Assembly (NCBI RefSeq): GCF_947179515.1 | Contig: NC_067487.1 | Span: 38,516,266 to 38,580,265, forward strand | DNA length: 64,000 bases | Source of the DNA: Apodemus sylvaticus | Lineage: Eukaryota > Chordata > Mammalia > Rodentia > Muridae | Direction: 5' to 3' | Shown here: positions 37,101 through 51,578 of the stretch, piece after piece | Numbering within the stretch: the stretch's first letter is position 1 | How the letters are laid out: each line of letters opens with the position of its first letter | Made by a program: the position numbers and the translations under genes | Notes under the pieces: generated by a model | What the model was told of the DNA's origin: nothing | Databases searched by the model: none | What the model saw: only the letters and a program-made list of their open reading frames with translations

Positions 37101-40100
37101 TGTGGCGCAGGGTTATTACACTCCCGGGTTCTTGATCTCCTGTAAGCAGCATTGCATGTACTCCAGGAAGACCAGCAGCCCCAGTTTCCATCCACTGCGT
37201 CTGTAACAGAGGAAGACCCACAGACATCCTGGTGCAAGGAAATGTGGGCTTTGAGACTTGGGCAACCTGGTCTCCTCACATTGGCTCTGTGACAAGCTTT
37301 GTGGAATGCTACAGCTTTGTAGTGAGGGCTGCAAGAAGCCCCTGATGGAAGGGGTCTGATACAGTGTCTGATTCTTTTTCCAGTTCTCACAGACATGAAT
37401 AAAATGGCAGCAGATAGAAATCATTTAAATGATCAATAAATATATCAGTGATATCGCATACATAGAAAACCACATGTATTTGCATGTATACGTATATATT
37501 TACAATTATACAAATTTACTGACGATATTGGGGTTTGAGTAAGAGTGGCTCCCATTGGCTCATATATTTGAATGCTTAGTGATCAGGGAGTGGCACTACC
37601 TGAGAGGGATTAGGGGGTGTGACCTTATCAAGGAACTGCGTCATCAGGAGCATGCTTGGAGCACGCTCAAAAGCCCAAGCCAGGCCCAAATCTCTTCTTG
37701 CTGCATTTGGATCTGGATGCAGAACTCTTAGCTACAATGTCTGCCTGCATGCCTCCAGGTTCCCTACGCTGATAATGGACACAACCTCTGGAACTATAAG
37801 CAAGCCCCAATTAAATGTTCTCTTTCTAAGGGCTGTCATGGGCATGATGTATCTTCACAGCCATAGAACACTGACTAAGACAGAGGTGTCTATCAAATTA
37901 CACTCTTCTAGTCAGTAGAACATAGCCCCACTCCTAGGCCTTATTTCTTCTCTAAGAAAAATATGACTTAATTTATTTAGCCATGTATGAAAACTTTGCC
38001 TAAAGCCTAATTTACCCCTTATTATTAAACATCATGTCTATGCATTATAATACACATACTAATACACTTCTCTCAGAACATGTGGTGGTAACATAGTGGT
38101 TTGAACAATAGATGTACCCCATAGTTTCTGACATTTGAATATTTGATTTCTAGTTGGTATCCTTGTTTTGGGGAGGCGTAGGAGGTGTGGCTTTGTTGGA
38201 AGAAGCGTGTGACTGGTGGTGAACTTTCAAGTTTCAAAAGCTGTGTGCTGTTACCATTGTTCTCTCTCTACTTCCTGTTTCCACAATATTCCAACCCTCT
38301 GGAAATATAATCCCCAAGGAAACCCTATCTTCCCTCAGCTGCCTTGTTCATGATGTTTTATCACAGCAATAAAAAAATAACTAAGACACAGTATCATGCA
38401 TTTATTTTATGTCTAATTTTATAGACATTATACTATATAATATATCATACTATATATTATATAAGCATTATATACTTTATATATGCCATAGAACATAATG
38501 AAACACACGAGTACAGACACACACACACACACACACCTCAACTCTCAAGTAATAATAGAATTAGCTTCATCTTATCGATCAGGAGCTTGTAACTTAGCAA
38601 TTTTTGTAGTGTAATTCAGCTCATAGGTTACAGTAGAGCCTGGCATTGTTTGGCATCTAATATGTGGAGGCTTGTTTACAAAGTGAGATTTGCTAGTAAC
38701 ATTTATTTTGTTAAATTCATCAACCTATAATATATATTTTAAGGGTAACTGATGGTGAGGTCAGTTCCTGATACTTACCAGATTTGTAATCCGGGGACCG
38801 GCTCTCGCAGTTCTCACCATAGGTGCCGCTCTGGCACACACACAGGCATTCTGTGCCCAAGAGCCTGGGGCGCCCATTGTTAGGACACGGAGCACACTGG
38901 CAGGGGTCAAACTTGGCTGCATACTCTTGAAGCGCTTTCCTGAGGTTGTTCCGTTTTGTCACTGCACAGGGGATGTTTCTGACCAAGTCGGTGATCGGGG
39001 CAAGCTGCAAGCAGGTGACAGAGACAGCTCTGGTCCCTTGAGGCAGTCAGTGGTTCTGCCAGCACTACCTAGTTCTTATCAAATCAGTGCTTAACAGAAA
39101 AGAAAAATCCTGATATTCCCAAGGAATTGTTAGAGAATCCAGTAGAGTCAGCTGGCTGTTGAGCCAGGAGTGGAAAACCTGATGCCTGAGGGTGGGAGCA
39201 AACTGTGTAGAATTAACCGTCCCTGCAGGTCTGCTGTGAAGGAAGTCACGTGCCGCTTATTTAGGCTTGCATCACGTTATTTGTTAAGCATCAAACATAA
39301 GCAGCGAAAGTTCTGAGCTAGGCCACCAAGAACCACCAATGCTCATTAGTGCACTGTTAGCTGGTTAACCTTGACTCGGGCAGGAGGTCTGCAGAGGTTG
39401 AGGGGCGGTTCCCTTGCTCTCTGTCTACACATGCGCACTGGCTTGTGTTGGACTAAGACGAGAAAATGCACAGTGGGAGGAAATGGAGAGGTGAACTCGC
39501 CATTCCCGAGAGTGGAGGATTGTAGTAACAAATAAAGCGGGCAACAGCGGCAAGAGAGAAACATGCTTGCTCTGTAACCTTTCTATAAAGCCCAAAGACA
39601 CAGCCATCAAGGGCTGTGCGTGCTACGAAGGTGTTCATCTGAGCAGTGGGCCTCCTTTCTACCATAACTCCGGAAGTGCACACGCTTTCTGTTGCACGTA
39701 AATGATGCCATGTTCATGATGATCCAATGTTCTATCTCTGTTTAAACGAAATCAACAGCATGGCTTTGGGATGCCTTTTAAACTGCAGTTATGCCGTAGG
39801 CAAATCTGACTTTAGATGACTCAATATTATACAAAGGATCCCATGAGGGACAAAAAACTCACCTTTTTGTCTAATTACATCAAATACTAAACTGGAAAAC
39901 TGAATCAAGGGTGACGGAGGCCGGAAACCAAATAGATCTAAAATTGTCCTCGTATGCTCACAAGTTGCATGAAACCTACAAACCTAAAAGTTGCTATTCT
40001 GCGGTGAGATGAAGAGCACTTGCTATTCCCAGGCAAGGGGAACAGTTTTATTTGCCGAATCTCCCTTCTCAGTATTTCATGTATGCTAAGTCCTGTCCTA

Positions 40101-43100
40101 AAACACATTATAAAAGCAATCGGTGTGCAATTTGACACGTTTTCTAAATTGCATCATGAGTGTATATTGAAAGCAGACATTCTGTCTATTGTCTAAAAAG
40201 GAAACAGAAAGGGAAATGGTGTGGCAGGCCGTGTGGACTGGTGAACGCTCGAGGCTCGAGCCCCCTTACCCTCAGAACGCTTCAGTCTCACCTCATAATC
40301 AACCACAGCAGGGTTTTCCTTCACTGATTCTAACCACTCAGAAAAGACATTCTCCTCGGGACCAGAGGTGCCCTTTTCCCAAGCCAAGGCTGCTGCCTGC
40401 AGACTCCTCCCTCCCTGGACCAGGGATATGGATGTCTCTGCCCCCTGCAAAAAGGAACCTGCAAAATGATTCAAGAAAACGATCCGTTTAATTCTATTGA
40501 AAATTCATACTTCAAAGACAAGTCAATTTTCTCAGGAGGGCAATATAGATAGCTCAGTCAGGTCCTGCCAAGAAGTAAGCTCAGAGGAAAATGTGAGAGA
40601 GCATTTCTTATCTCTACAGGGCGATTAATAATACAATTTACAGTAACGGTGCCAGTGGCGCCATTTAGTCAGCACAGGGCACACATCAGGCTGTTCACAC
40701 ACATTAGCCTACATAATTGTCACGACGCTGCTAAGTAGATATTACTGTCACTGCAGATGCTGAAGCTGAAAGCAATTTGTTTTGAAACGCACAGTTAGCA
40801 GCAGGCAGCAGTGGAATGCACACAAATCCTATTCTCCAACAGCTCTGCTCTTGATGATTTGAAGCCAACTTCCTAGCTTTGGATTGATACTCCCCTATGT
40901 TTGGGGAATATCTATGGAATAACTCAAACCATGTGCCTTCTACTGCTATGCTAGAAACCTAGCATTTCCAAACAGACAAACAAACAAGCAAACACACAAA
41001 CAAATACAATGTGACGGAATGCTTATAAACTTAAAACTATAATCATGGATGGGGAATGAATCGAGGGAAATAGACCGAATGGAATGACAACCAGAGATAT
41101 GGCTGGGGTCAGCGGCATTACCCAGGTCTCTAGAGACTTTCAACCTTTGGGTCACATGTGTCCCTTTGGGTGTCGAATGACCCTTTCACAGCAGTCGCCT
41201 AAGATCATCAAAACCCACAGATATTCACATTGTGATTCATCACAGTAGTAAAATTACAGTTATGAAGTGACAAACATAATTTTATGCCTGGGAGTCACCA
41301 CAACGTGAGGAACTATATTAGAGGGTCACAACATTTGGAAGGTTGAGAGCCACTGCTCTAGACTTCCAGTAAAAGTTAGCCGTATCATTACTGTCAGAAA
41401 TTCTCAAGCGAGATGTAGACTAGGAGAAGTACTCTCATGACGAAAGAAGTCTCAACCTTTTCAAAGGGAGCATATAAGATTTGTTCTTTTAGATGCTGTT
41501 GTATTTATCTTTGTTGGACAGCAGGGTGGGGAGGTTAAATTAATGTCCAATCCTATGTTGATATTGTATTGATTGACATGACAGTGATGTTGTGTAGCTA
41601 ATATTTGAACTGATAACACATATTTCACAAGTAGATTGATCCCAATAAAAGTTATATATGCTAGGCATGGGGTCTTAAGAAGTGAAAATCATTAGTAGAA
41701 TATTATTTTTTTTTATTTTCTATATTCTTTACTTACATTCCAAATGATTTTTCCTTTCCCGGTTCCCAATAGAATGCTATTAACTGCTTTTTAAAGGAAT
41801 GCAAATTTCAATATACTCAGGTCCCTCTGCTTGTTACACAAGCATTCTACCATGAAGTTACAGCTCTAGCATCCTTTTATCATGTATCGAAAGGTCAACT
41901 ACAAAGTCAAACTCAGTGTTTAACAGAGAGCTGATACAGTTCTTCTCACTTAATGAGGATTCTTAAGATAAAACACACAAAGTAACTACTACTACTATTT
42001 TCATTGTGAGAAACCATAGACAAGGAAAGATCAAGCTCATGATGTTGGTAGCAAAGTGAATCAACACTGGAGACAAAGTTTGAATCCAGGCAGTGGGCCC
42101 TGCAAGGGTGTTACTTAGTCAATGTGTTCAGTGTATATCACAACTAGAAAACATCCGCTTTAAATGTTTCTTTTCAATTAATTAATTAGCCAATTACCTA
42201 GTTAACGTTACACCATGACCACAGTTTTAACTTTTCTGATTTTACCTTTTACCTTTCTCTCCAACCCCCACTCTGTTTTCCTAGAGAATGCACTGCCCAA
42301 TTTTGTCTGTGAATATTGTCTGGTAATGTTTTTTCTTTGTTTATTTGTGGTTTACACTATGTCAGTTTACTGGAAAAGTCCGAGTCTCTTTAAATTTAAT
42401 AATTTTAAGAACTCTGAAAAAAATTCTTTAACCCTGGCATAATTTTCAAGATTAAAGATGGAATGTGATGACTCCTATTGCTTATCAACATTATCTTGAT
42501 TGTAAGTGGGATACTGCCAATCTCTACTAGGATTAAAATTCAAAGATTTTAACGGGGCATGCAAGAACTGCTTGATTTCTGCCAGAGATCTTTTCAAAAG
42601 TCAGCTTTATTTTACCAATTTATGCTTGAGTCAAATTGATATACTTATTATTAGTTTGTGTGTATTCACTCTTTGTCTTTCTCTGCTTTCATTTCCTGAT
42701 CCAAACTGGCAGTCATAATTATACCTGCCTCACAGACTCCATGGGGATTAAACATTAGAAAAGATCAGTTCACACACACCACAAAATAGTGCCTGGGATA
42801 TAGGAAGAACTTGATCTGTGTTGATTTTCCCTACCTGTCTCTCTCTTCCTTCTTTTATGTCCCTCATTCTCTCTTTCTTTCTGCCTGTCATATGTATTTC
42901 TACTTCCCTAAGTATAGAGAACTTAGAGATGGTGACAATGACCTAGAATGTCTTAAAAGTTAGAAAAGAAAAGAAGTAAACGTGGCACAGTGTGATGGAT
43001 GCTGGGATAGCATCGGTGAAGGTTGCAGTGGGAACCCGTGGGAAGGGAAGACTGATGTGGTATTCAGGAAGAGTGTTCAAAACTCTCTCCTAAAAATTAT

Positions 43101-44762
43101 AATTCAAGATTGGGTGACCTCAAAGTAAAAAAATCACATTGTCAACATAGTAAACATTTAAGCAATTCAGAAATACTCCTCGTTTTCTTTCCTCCGTGGT
43201 TTTACATAGGAGATGATTCTATTCTCACGACCTTCTTGGGTGCACTGTCTCTGCCTTTGAGTTCTTTACTTATTTACTGGGTTAAACTCTTGATATTAAT
43301 TATTTTGCTTGTGTTCCTAAACCCCATTTTCCCCAGTCCTCTCCCAATTCAAGCTGCATCATGGGCTTTACATATAAATAGTCCTGGGTTAGAGAACACA
43401 TGAAGCATTATCTTTTGAATGCTCAAGTACACTTTTCTAAATCTGGTGGGGATCATAGATTGGAAAGCAATAATTATGAGCGTGTAGGACCAGTATCCTG
43501 AGGGAAAAAAGTAATTGTCCAACTTGTAATATTTAAATAAAAAAATCAAAACCAAGCCTCCTATAACTCGGAGCAGGAAGTTAAGATATTAATTATAGAA
43601 TGATAGAAATGTACAATGACTTGGGTCATTTTCCTTTCCAAAGGACAAAAATGTTTTGTGCTATAGGATGAATGGAGATTTAAGTTTGATATGTTCCACA
43701 GTAAAGAATGAGGGCTCTATTACTTTGAGTTGCATTTTGTAGAGCTTAGTGGTACTAGGGAAATCTGATGGAAATAAATTTATATTTCACTGTTCTCTAA
43801 TTGTATGTGAATGGATATTTTCAACTAATGTTCCATTCAAGTTAGTGCTGATTTCTTTTAAATGTCATTTACAGTTATCTGCTATGTGCATACATAGTTT
43901 GGACTTCCCCGAACCAAGAAGAAGATGAGGAAATTTTCATAGCTTCATAAACTCACCGAGTAGATACAAACTGTCTGTACAGAGACTCTGGGCTCAATAA
44001 TCTCAGGCCTAGGAATGATCATCAACATCAGCCAAGGCCCTGTGCCTGACAACAGGGACTAGAGCATATAGATGTCACATGAGAGGAAATGAAAGGACCA
44101 CAAGCTAACAGATCTAATTCATCCTCCGATGCCAGAGTGCTCCAATGCTCCCTCAACAAATGTGCATGTGCTCATGTGCACAGACTACATATTAAAACTA
44201 GCCCCGGGAATCACCAAAGGGGAACATTCAGAGTCCTATATCTGACTCAAAAGTAAAAGTTAAAACCCAGCGAGGCAGATTCATATTCCACTGGCAATTT
44301 TATATTTTTCTACTATTTAGAAGGGATGGGAATTTGAGAGATATGTTGGCTTCTGTTTCGGACACAGAAAATCCTATCCATGGATGTGTGGATTATTCCA
44401 TTTCTTCTTGAAAATGAAAAATGGTTGACTGTTTTCTATATTTACATAATAAATTTAGTAGTTTTGCCTTCTATTTCTCTCTTTTATACCTTCCTCTGGA
44501 CCACTGGTATCCTTCTTCTCTTTTTATTATTTATTTATTTAATTTAATTTATTTATTTATTTATTTATTTATTTATTTTTTGGTTTTTTGAGACAGGGTT
44601 TCTCTGTGTAGCCCTGGCTGTCCTGGAACTCACTCTGTAGACTAGGCTGGCCTTGAACTCAGAAATCCGCCTGCCTCTGCCTCCCAAGTGCTGGGATTAC
44701 AGGTGTGTGCCACCACACCTGGCTAGTATCCTTTTTCTGAATATGTTGCTATTCTATGTTCA

Positions 44763-44808
<46 letters not shown>

Positions 44809-45132
44809 AAAGTCATATTAGTTTCTGAGCATGTGTGGGAAATGGATCAGTAGAGCCAATTGAGGAAAATAATTTCCAGCTTTGTCCACAGGTCAATCTT
44901 GTGGGAGTGTTTTCTCAACTCAGGTTCCCGATTCCAAAACGACTGTAGCTTATGTCAAGTTGACATAAAACTACCTAGCACACTATTGATTTTTCAAAAA
45001 TTTATATTATGAAATGACTGGTCTCTTTTGCATACTATTTTCCATGTCATATTTTTGGAGGGTAGAATATAGTGTAAATGCAGTTGCCAAGTTTATTATT
45101 TTTTCTGATTAAGCTTCACACACAGACACACA

Positions 45133-45173
<41 letters not shown>

Positions 45174-48100
45174 GATGTGTTCTAATACTATATTTAGAAT
45201 TTTCTATTAATTATTGCAACAAAATGCTTGTATTGGTTTCTCATGTGTATTCCAAGTTTGGGAGTCGTTATGATGTAGCTTCTGTGCGTTTAGAGCAGAA
45301 TGAGTAGCATTCAATGAGTCTGTGAAACGAAGAGAAGAATTTTATATACAGTAGAAATTAGTTAGAATTTCAAGGCATAGGAGAGAGCACGAGTAGTTTA
45401 GATGATTGGAAAGTATGGTTCTGTAGACAGGAGGGCAAAGCCTTAGGCTCAAATCCAGGTGGGACCAGGGCATGCTTGTTTCTGGTTTGAAAATGTTTTC
45501 AGGCCTATTTTGTTCTCTTGTCTACATTAAGACCTCTGTGGCCTCTTAAGGACACATTTTTGTGCAGTCAGTTCAGTTTGATTTATTTCAGAGCTATGAC
45601 TGCTGGAATGGGTGACACAGGCTTCATTCCTCATGACAGCTTCTTGGGAGAATGCTCTGAAAAATTGCTAGAACTGTTCTTATGCCTTTCTGGAAAAGGA
45701 AAAGTAGCCGTTTGCTTTCTTTCCAATTCTACAGAGTGCAGATGCCCTTTGTATCTCAAACCCCAATTAAGGTGACTATATAAAGAATTGAGGCTTTCTC
45801 TGTATTCTCTTTCCCTCTAACTTTTTCCTCAGACAAGATGGCTCACCGTACAAAGTCATTGAAATCTCTGTTACCTTGGACAACTCTTATTAGAATGTAG
45901 TATTTTCTATAACTCTCAGATGCTTATGAGGCATGGAAACTAATTTGTAAGAAGGCTCTATGCCTCAGTGTCAGGGAATGCCAGGAAAGGGAAGTGGGAG
46001 TGGGTGGGTTGGTGGGCAGAGGGAGGGGGATGGGATAGGGGGTTTTTGGAGGGGAAACAAGAAAAGGGGATAACATTTGAAATGTAAATAAAGAAAATAT
46101 CTAAGGAAAAAAATCTAATAGCAATAAAGCCTGCCTAAGTCCTAAGAGCAAACAAAAACTTTATAGTTTATATCTAACAAATTCCACTCTAAAAATTATC
46201 CATCTATCCGCAGAGAAACTTGGCTCCCATTCCTCATCAAAGAAGCTTCCTTTTCCAGCAGATAGAGGCTATTATATAGCTCCACAATCGGCCAAAAGAG
46301 AGTAAGTGGCCGTGGCCAGTCACAGCTCCTACAACAAATATAATCCCACACTAGGGCTGAAGGAATGCTGGTGAAAAGAGGCCAGAGAGGGTGTAAAGGC
46401 CAGAGACGCAGACTGCCTGATGCTGGATGCTGTCTCCTAGATATGACAGGGATGCAGAATCCATAAAATCTCAGTATGGTTGAGAAAACAAGACCTTATA
46501 ATGATAACACCAGTCAGTCAACATGCCAGGTGGGTGGGGCATTTCATAAGGCTCAATCTCTAGATGAAGAACTATAGGTAATTGGTACTGAGAAGGGAGA
46601 ATTAGTATTCTTTAGGGTTGAGTGTGCCTCTATGTTGTATGATCCCAAGTAGTTAGCACTAAACACATGGCTAATGAGCAATATTGCATGGACTCAGTGG
46701 GTTTTATGTACATATACATATATATATATGTATATGCATATACATACATATATCTAAGTATGTAATAATTATAGAAGAAGAGAGGTCATGAACTTGAGAG
46801 AGGGTGGAGGAGGGACATGGGAGGAGTTGGGAAGTAGAAATATTGTAAATATAGTACTTATGTATGAAATTCTATAACCCCCCACAATTAAATAAAAGCA
46901 GAACAAAACTTTATAGTTTAACAATATATGAACAAGTGACTTAATTTGTCACATTATGCTATGAATCTAATTTAGGTATTATGACGTGGAATTAGATCAA
47001 CAAACGTGGTTGTATTTAGTCTTTGCAGAGGGGCAATCATGATCAAACTATTGGCAAAAAAATCAATAATGACTTTGAGAAAGTTATTCTGGGATAAGAG
47101 TAGAAATTGCCAGAATCAAAATGTTTATACTGTGCATAGTAGCACTAGTCTCTAGTCCTCCAACTTAGGAAGTTAAAACGTAAGGTTAACGAGTTAGAAG
47201 ACAGTCTGAGGTTCATAATGAGACCTTTTCTAAAGGCTGAAAACAAGAATGGAGTCTTTCATGTCAGTTTTTTAAAAACAAGCTAAATCTAGGAGGTTCT
47301 GGAAAAATGGTTTTCACACATGGTTACCTGACAAACAATTAAATGCTTTCTAATCTTGCTTTCTATTTTTATTCTGTTTATGATATTTGTTTCAGATATA
47401 GAGGTGCTAAAAAAAGTTCCCATTAAGTTGTGAGTATGTGTGTGTGCTTCCATGTGCAAAATTGTGCCAGAGAATTTGTCTTCCAGGTAAGAAGCTATTA
47501 GTGACTCTAAACCAGTTGCATAGTTTCAGGATGCCATCCATGGTACATTACAACTCATAAATATAAGATAATGGGAGGTAGCAAGAGCCAAGACCACAGG
47601 GCTCCTTTCATATGTTGTGTTATAAAGATGCTTCTGTAAGATGAATATTATAGAAAGGAGTCAGTGCACACTTGTTTTTAGCATCATGCTGTTAATGATT
47701 GGTGCGTTCTGAGATGAGCTCCCTGTTCTACCCTTTTGGCTCAGGTACCCCAGACTGAATCCATGCTTCAATCAGGCAAATACTAACTAAACTCAGTGTT
47801 CCCAGAAGGGTCTGAGTCCAGATATTCAGAAAATGAGGGAATACTGCAGGGAATGAGAACACAGCAGACATCTACAAGTCACAGAAAGATGGAAGACCAT
47901 GTGGCCAAAGAGCGGGGCTGAGTGCTGGCGGATAAAGTAGAACTTAAATATTCAGTTCCTGTCTCTGTGTATGTGGCTTTGTGGGGACAGGTGGCATGAA
48001 TTCCAGCATTCTCATTGCAAATCTATCCTTTTAATGCTTAGTTACCTACATATCTCTGCTTTCTAAGTTTCTTAGTGGGGGTGTCTGGTTGATAATCATG

Positions 48101-51100
48101 CCTACTTTTCCGATGCTTGATAAAGAGTTCTACTTATGAGAAAAATCAACATACTGTTCATTGAATCGAATAGCTAAAGAATAAGAAAAAGAACACCTTA
48201 GCCCTGCCTACTTCTTGAACAGTGTGGCTCATAGTTTTTTATTTATACTTTTCCTCATAGCATGTTTGTTTTGAAGATAATGAATGATATAAATGAAGAC
48301 ACAGAAGCCATGGGCAGTATGGTTAACTGACGGGCAGACTCAAAACACCCCGGATAAAGAGCCCAGAGAACACTGTTACCTTTGTAGTTTTCAGAGAGCT
48401 TGTTTGTGGTGCACCGGTTTTCTGTATACGTTTTTTTAAAAAAGAGAAAACGTTTCTTTGTTTCATACCGGACACAGTTTTGCGTTTGTTCTTCTGTTAA
48501 ACCTGAAAAATAAACACAAGCAAACTCCCCTGAAAATGCACCGTTGAGAATTCAAGGAAGTGGACCAGGCAGCTCTGGCTACTACTCTGGGGGCTGGCTA
48601 TGGTCACCAGCTTTGTCCTGCTCGGCTCTAATAGGCTGATTTCCTCTGAGATTCAGGCCCCCACATGGCTCCCGAGGAAATTGCAAATGGACGAGGTTCT
48701 GTGAGTCTTCACTTTTGATGCAACTGTGACCACTGTAGTCCTTCCCATGGGGGCTCTCGTTGTTTCTCCCAGCTTACCCTTGTTGTCACAGTACACAATG
48801 AACCACACAGATTATCCTTGCTGCTGTGCACTGCTTCTGCCCTGGACAGGTCTGCTTCTCACTGCGATGCACATTTTGGACCTGTGACTGCTTTTGTGAG
48901 GCATAAGCCACTTGGCTTGTGCACCATCTCAAGTGTGAATCTTGGCCACCTGTCTGTCAGTCACCACTCGCTTTCATATTTATTTTGGCTCCTCCCCCCA
49001 CTTGGTTACTCATTCTGACTCCACTCCCCAACCCTTTTCATTTTAATAGAAATTCTAAATTCTTGACCAATGAACTCTTCAGACTCTTGGTTGGCTGTTT
49101 TGTCTCCTTATCTGAATTCAAATCTATATTTGACATTATTTCCCTGTTGGCGCAATGGAGGCAGTACTACCTAATACCTGTCTGTTCGGGTTGGGAGGTG
49201 GAATTAGCATCTTCCAGGATCTCCAGGAATGCTTTCATTGGGTGGCTCTCTGCTATCTTGCACATCATGTGAAAGATCTAATGGTCTGAGGCTAAAACCA
49301 TCCCATTAGGAGACCTTTATCAATCCCAACCCTTTACCAATTTCTTATTCATTGTTAAAGCTTTTGAATCACTGAATGGCTGAATCACTTCCATTATAAC
49401 ACCCGCATGCATGCTCACTGACTTCTGAGTCTGTGAGGCCAGGACAGCACAGACAGGACTAGTGTACTTAGAGTTTGTACTACTTATCTGGGATAATGTG
49501 AAGAAAATTGATGCTTCCTACCTTCATAGCATTCTAAGAAATCTGACTGTGCATGGGAGAGAGGCTGAGATGCCAGCTCTTAACCCCTTTAAGGCAAAGG
49601 CTTTATCAAATTATGGCACTTATAGCTGCAGGTTATAATGCTCAGAGACGCGTATTGTGAGAGCTTTAGGCAGACATCAGAACAGGTCTGATGCCGAAAT
49701 GAAGACTTGAAGGCACAGATTTCTCAGGGGAGATGTGGTTAGATGAAGGTCAATCTTCTTCAATTTCCTCTTCCTTTTTATGTTTTAAGTCTGACCCATT
49801 TGAAAGTACATGTTATTAGGAGTAAAAAAAAATAGTTTTGAAGCCTCTGCGTTTACATTTTCAACTCTAACAAATAAAAAAGGATGGTTATTTCATTCAA
49901 TCTTGAAGAATGGGTATGGAATCTGATAACACCGTTTTTATAAGTCAAGATTTGAAGCAAGTGTACTGCTTTACTGCAACTTCAATGTGCAGATGTTTTT
50001 CTTATTCCTACATTTACTTTTTAAAGTTTATAGGTTAGAATTAAATTTTACACGCAAATTGATTATAACACAACAATTTACCTAAGGGCAAAGTTAACTT
50101 TATATATTTGAGGGCCATGTATAAATTCTTAAAGAGGTGAAGGATGACTTTGGCCCATGGTGTCCACAGTACCGTGACTAATGAATCAAGGTCTCACTGG
50201 TGACTTTCTATGTGTTCTTGTTTGTTCCCATACATTACCCTGTGTGGTCTCTGCACATATTAACTGGGGATCCCCAGACACCTGACTTTCTTTATGCTAA
50301 GATAGATGAATGAGTCATTTCTGTTGCATTTCAGCCTGTCCAGAATGAGCAAATTGCCAGCACTCGTCAAAATACTCGAGTTCATATACATGTATACATA
50401 GACATTATATGCACCAGATTTACACACAGATATTATACATATTCACTATATATAATATTTACTCATACATATGCCCGTGGCTATATCCCATGTATCTAAC
50501 AACATTGTGTTCAATATTCTTACAATTTGAACATTTTTCATTCAAAAAAAGTTTTGAGCTTTACTAGTACTGCTACTTGTCAAAATATATGAGCGTAGGC
50601 TCAGGCTTTTTTTTTTAACTGAGATTTTATTTTCTAATACACAGTAAAGGCTTATGAATAAAAGGAAAACCATTGCTGAGAAATAGTAAGGTGATTGTTT
50701 TTTCCCACAAGTTCAGAGCAGACAATGACTTCCATTACAAAAGGACTTTAAAAATTACCTTCATGTTTAGAATACTGCTAATGTTTGCAGTTCACATGTA
50801 ACTCTGAGATTCTTTTACTGTGTACACTGAAGTCCCACCCACTTTCATGAAAGGTGTTAGCATACCGATGGGGGCACTGGCCAACAGAGGTATGAAACAG
50901 CGAAGCAAGCAAGCAAAGATCTAATACATAGAATAATAGTGATAATTAGCATTTGAAATTCTAGATGAAACCCAAGAAATGAAGATGCTTAATATACTGC
51001 AATTTTGTGTATAAGCTCAAATATTTGCTCTATTCCTTAGGATGAAGCAATGAAAACTTCCTTAAGACAAAATACTTTGCGGGGCACACGCCTTTAATCC

Positions 51101-51538
51101 CAGCACTTGGGAGGCAGAGGCAGGCAGATTTCTGAGTTTGAGGCCAGCATGGTCTACAGAGTGAGTTCCTGGACATCCAGGGCTACACAGAGAAACCCTG
51201 TCTCAAAAAATAAACAAAAAAATAAAAAACAAAAACCGAAAAATATAGTTTGTACTTGTTTGCAAGTTTCAATAGTTATGAATATTTGGCTTATATTAAC
51301 TTATTCTTTTGTCAAATCTCTTGGTTATTCTTTTATCTTATACGCTTGTCTCTACTTACAATCATTAAACGAGAGTAATTGATATTGAATTTGCTGTAAA
51401 TCATTATAACTATTTGCTATAAAATATTATACATAAATTATATAAAATTTCAGGAACTCTGTTCTTGTTTTGATATTGGCTAGCATCTCCCTTCTTAGTG
51501 ATGATGACTGATATGGGGCCACAGAGGTCAAACATAAT

Positions 51539-51578
<40 letters not shown>

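Larger units (their letters stand above)
37201..38778 (-). other. C6 intron
   Basis: GT-AG intron of 1578 nt, filled largely by two tandemly placed copies of one mid-repetitive family (37531-37881 and 38092-38388), plus an AT-rich tract at 38395-38480 and a short CA run at 38516-38536. Confidence 0.8.
40459..48379 (-). other. C6 intron (7.9 kb, the largest complete intron in the window)
   Basis: GT-AG intron. Repeats are listed separately. 40459-41130 and 41771-44521 contain no recognisable gene or element. Frames such as those at 42215-42718 and 43110-43403 are uninformative. 44807-45955 apart from the CA run, and 46906-48379, also show nothing definite. Confidence 0.8.

Noticed and set aside
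48818..49272. Two overlapping plus-strand frames in a C6 intron
   Set aside because: No splice sites, domains or neighbouring exons; antisense to C6 with no promoter evidence.
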